Below, one piece after another: positions 60,961 to 64,000 of a DNA stretch of 64,000 nt. The stretch lies in the NCBI GenBank assembly GCA_951812925.1, contig OX638370.1:110932897-110996896 (forward strand). The letters are read 5' to 3'. The stretch is from Calliopum simillimum (lineage: Eukaryota; Arthropoda; Insecta; Diptera; Lauxaniidae). The notes below the pieces were generated by a model. It did no database searches, was not told where the DNA came from, and saw only the letters and a list, made by a program, of their open reading frames with translations. Position numbers and translations under genes: made by a program. Every line of letters begins with the position of its first letter. The stretch's first letter is position 1.

Positions 60961-61679
60961 GTATGTATGTAAAGATCACACTTATGTATGATCCAAAATA
61001 AGTTTTCAAAATTTGTTTTCATTTTATTATGCTCTCACTACTTGGCGGTAATCAAACATAAACCGTATTCACGATCTTGTTGCATCGTAGCAAATGCAAT
61101 AATTAATCGAAAATTTTTTTCAATAGGATTTGTTTTTGTTATTTAAATTTATTTCATATATAAAAACATATAGCGCAGTCTTTTTTTGCGTAACCGACCA
61201 AGATTCGATTTGGCAACTCCGATTTTTATGAAAATTGGTGAAAAGTTAGTATTTGACACACATATAACTGTGGTGAAATCATTATCTGGAATTCCGAAAA
61301 TTTCGATCCATCCTTTGGGTACTCACATATTTGAAAATTCATAGCTCCTCGGCTTTTTATCCGATTTTAATGAAATTTTCAGGGTTTTTGTAGAAAAGTA
61401 TGAGCTTTTGTATTTGTTTTTTTCGTATGACCTATAGTTTAAGAGATATTTTTTCAACAAAACTAAAATTTAGAAAAAACCGTTTTTTCAAAATATTTCC
61501 AAAACAGTTTGTCCTAGAAAAAAATTGTCATGTTTATTTAGAATTTCATGCCCTCAAGCCCTTTGTTTGGAAGTATTTCTTCTTTCCAAACCGTTTCGAA
61601 CACAGTGATCTAGATTGCGACTCTAGCCGGTCATAAGACTTTCCTGATTATTTTTTAATAAAAAAAAAAAAATATCAGC

Positions 61680-62060
61680 TGTAGTGTTTTTAGGGTCGCT
61701 GATTCCAAATCTGGAATCTTTTTTTAAAGTCAAAATGGCTGATCCAAAGTGGAGGACAATTTTCTTGAAAAATTATTACATCACGATCTTACTGTGGGTA
61801 GGTAACGAGTTTTGGATGTCACTGATTTCGTATTTAAGAACAACTATTTTGAAAACAAAATGGCTTACAATTTTCTCAAAAAATTATTATATTACAACAA
61901 AATTGTGTGCTGGAGTGTTTTTGAGGTCGTTGATTCCAAATTTGGGATCACATTTTTTCAAAACAATTTTCTTAAAGTTTAATCATCACGACAAAACTGT
62001 GCCTAGGTGGTTTTCGAGCTCACAGACTCCAAATTATTGATAAAATTTTTCAAAATCAAA
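61680..62060 (+). repeat. Three diverged tandem units of about 115-120 bases
   Basis: Units share TTTTTGAGGTCG(C/T)TGATTCCA, CAAAATGGC(T/G) and TTTTCTTGAAAAATTATTA. Located in intron 2 of the glycosyltransferase. Confidence 0.6.
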
Positions 62061-62079
62061 ATGGCGGACAATATCGGAT

Positions 62080-62530
62080 TGTATGAAAGGTTGGCGTGTG
62101 CTTAAGTCGAATGCTCTCATTTTCGATTAAGAGCAAGATGCCAATGATTATATCGCTGACATCAAATATTTTTGTTGTACTTAAAATAGTTCCGAAGTTA
62201 TAGCGACTTAAAATGTTGGTCTATAAGGAAGGTAGACCTGTATTCAAGCCGATTACGCTCATTTTCAACTGATAGCTAGATGCTACTTAGTATACTTTAA
62301 ATATCAAGTATTATTGTTGTACTTTATATATTTTTGAAGTTATGACGATATCAAATTTTTGGACTATATGTGAGGTAGGCGTGTCCTTGAACCTATCACG
62401 CTTATTTTAAATGGTACCAATTTTATCTTAGGTGTCAAATAATATTTTTTTATTTTAAATATTTTCGATGTTATAGTGATTTAAAATTTTGGGATATAAG
62501 GGAGATGGGGGAGTCCTTGACCCGATTACG
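62080..62530 (+). repeat. Three to four diverged tandem units of about 130 bases
   Basis: Units share GATTACGCTCATTTTCAA, TATCAAGTATTATTGTTGTA and GAAGTTATAGCGA(C/T)TTAAAA. Directly follows the tandem units of 61680-62060; no coding signal. Confidence 0.6.
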
Positions 62531-62539
62531 TCGAAATAA

Positions 62540-64000
62540 ACAAATTTCTTTGTTCTACATGAATTTTTCAGTACCTCGCTGTCAGTTCCTGGTAGTTATA
62601 AGAGTGACAACAACAAAACCGATTTTGTCAAACGAAGTGTCAATCTTGTGGGTTCACTAAGTAGGCTGGTATAGGGGTAATGTGAAGTTTTCCAAATACA
62701 TGTATTCACATAGAGTGCACTTTAACCAAAACGTTTATCATTCTGAGTTGAACCAATCATGTGATGTCAATTAAGCGGCAAATTTACAAGATTTTCATAT
62801 GCATAAGCAAACAGGAAGTGCTATGAGTTGTAGAAATACCCGAACAAGTGCTGATATGTCATCCTCAAAATGATTTATAATAATTTATTAAAACGGTCGA
62901 TTTTTCATTTAAACAATTTTTAATTTGCAGCCATTTTCACAAATTGAATGACGAATATGAAATTGTAGAAAAATCACTAAACAATTAAAATGACAGATGA
63001 CTAAATTTTAAAAAAACTACAAAACTTTAAAAAGATGACAACTAATTAAGTTGACTGTAGATAGATAGATGACAGGTCAAATTGAGAGAAAAATGTGCAA
63101 CATGATTCTTCAATTAGAAAAATGTATTTGTACAGCCTGAAAAAAAGTGCACACGGTTGCAAAAAAAAAAAATAAAAATGCACTTAATATGTGTACATAC
63201 GTGTACATAAATGTTATCTACGTTTTGTGCGTACATTAATATGCAATGTGTTCATTAACGTTAATTACGTATTTTGCGTTCATATGTTTTTTAACTGCAA
63301 TTTCAATTTCGTACATTTTTGTTGCAATTTTATGTTGTTATGTTGCCAGCAATGCGGTTGCAAGCGTTTTACTTTTTGCTGTTGAAAAATATCACAAGTA
63401 GATGCACCATATTGCTAGCTACTCGCATGATTTGTTGTTGTTGCTGTTGTTTTTGTAATGAAATTGAGCACAGTTCAAGGCTGCAATTTTCATCGTAATA
63501 AGTGCGTGCCATGCGTTACAGAATGTTGCATCAACATAAAGCAGACCTGCTCTCTAGGGTAAAAACTTCGAAATTTGGCACGCACATTACATATACTGGT
63601 CCGCCATATAGGTTAGGGTGGCGGCAATACTGCCACACATAGACCACAAGGGTCAATAGTGATGAAAGTTGTTTAAAAGTATCAGTTTAGATTTTTAAGG
63701 AAAAACAATTTTTTTTTCGACCTCTAAATGATACGCCATTTGACGTCCGATCATCAAGTATGGCATATCGTTGTAAATGTCTTGATATGAGCTATATTTC
63801 ATTCACAATAGTAACTTATCTCAAATGTTTTTTTCGATTATTTGTACTCATTATCTCAGTTTCTACCACTCTAATATGCCAAAGACACTTCATAAAATTG
63901 AAGCCCATAAAAACTCATAAAATGCATCCCTACAAAGTTTCCTCAAATTGTTGAAATCGAAGTTAAAGCGAATCTAAAACATCAGTACAAAATATGAAAA
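62540..64000. other. Remainder of glycosyltransferase intron 2
   Basis: AT-rich with a GTT repeat at 63433-63450. I searched for the next UGT exon by motif and did not find it, so intron 2 exceeds 3 kb. The last 400 bases include a CGCCATTTGACGTCCGATCA repeat segment. Confidence 0.4.

Overview
This is a window of AT-rich nuclear DNA from an insect, most likely a cyclorrhaphan (higher) fly. The grounds are a two-exon gene for a BCNT/CFDP1 protein of the kind called Yeti in Drosophila, the 5' exons of an insect UDP-glycosyltransferase, short GT-AG introns, CAA/GTT and CAG microsatellites, LTR-retroelement leader pieces with a lysine-tRNA primer-binding-site sequence, and fly-type mariner, RTE and R1-like transposon remnants. 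The species cannot be fixed from the sequence.

Layout. (1) 1-12.3 kb: a multi-exon plus-strand gene, its 5' end outside the window, for a large acidic low-complexity protein. At least four copies of an 80-95 residue domain that I do not recognise are followed by a ladder of short phase-1 exons, two SUMO-interacting-type motifs and a conserved-looking C-terminal region with a four-cysteine cluster. Its introns carry a minisatellite, an RTE fragment, a mariner fragment and a foldback hairpin. (2) 12.8-14.4 kb: a foldback element and a pile of short palindromic MITEs directly upstream of Yeti. (3) 14.68-15.97 kb: Yeti. (4) 16-56.6 kb: about 40 kb with no convincing protein gene, filled with inverted-repeat elements, nested DNA transposons, minisatellites and retroelement debris, plus a 25-base motif present five times. 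(5) 56.6-64 kb: exons 1 and 2 of a UDP-glycosyltransferase resembling the UGT50 group. Its first intron holds two large hairpin-forming elements; its remaining exons lie beyond the window.

The three genes show no sign of working together. Yeti is a chromatin-remodelling (SRCAP/Tip60-type) factor. The large repeat protein has the look of a nuclear, SUMO-connected protein. The glycosyltransferase is an ER membrane enzyme. The main points of interest are the unrecognised repeat protein, the five-copy 25-base motif, the nested transposon set at 24.2-25.9 kb with readable target-site duplications, the tandem array of primer-binding-site units at 42.4-43.3 kb, and a family of foldback elements that share a core but have different arms. 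All exon structures were read by eye from splice sites and reading-frame phase.
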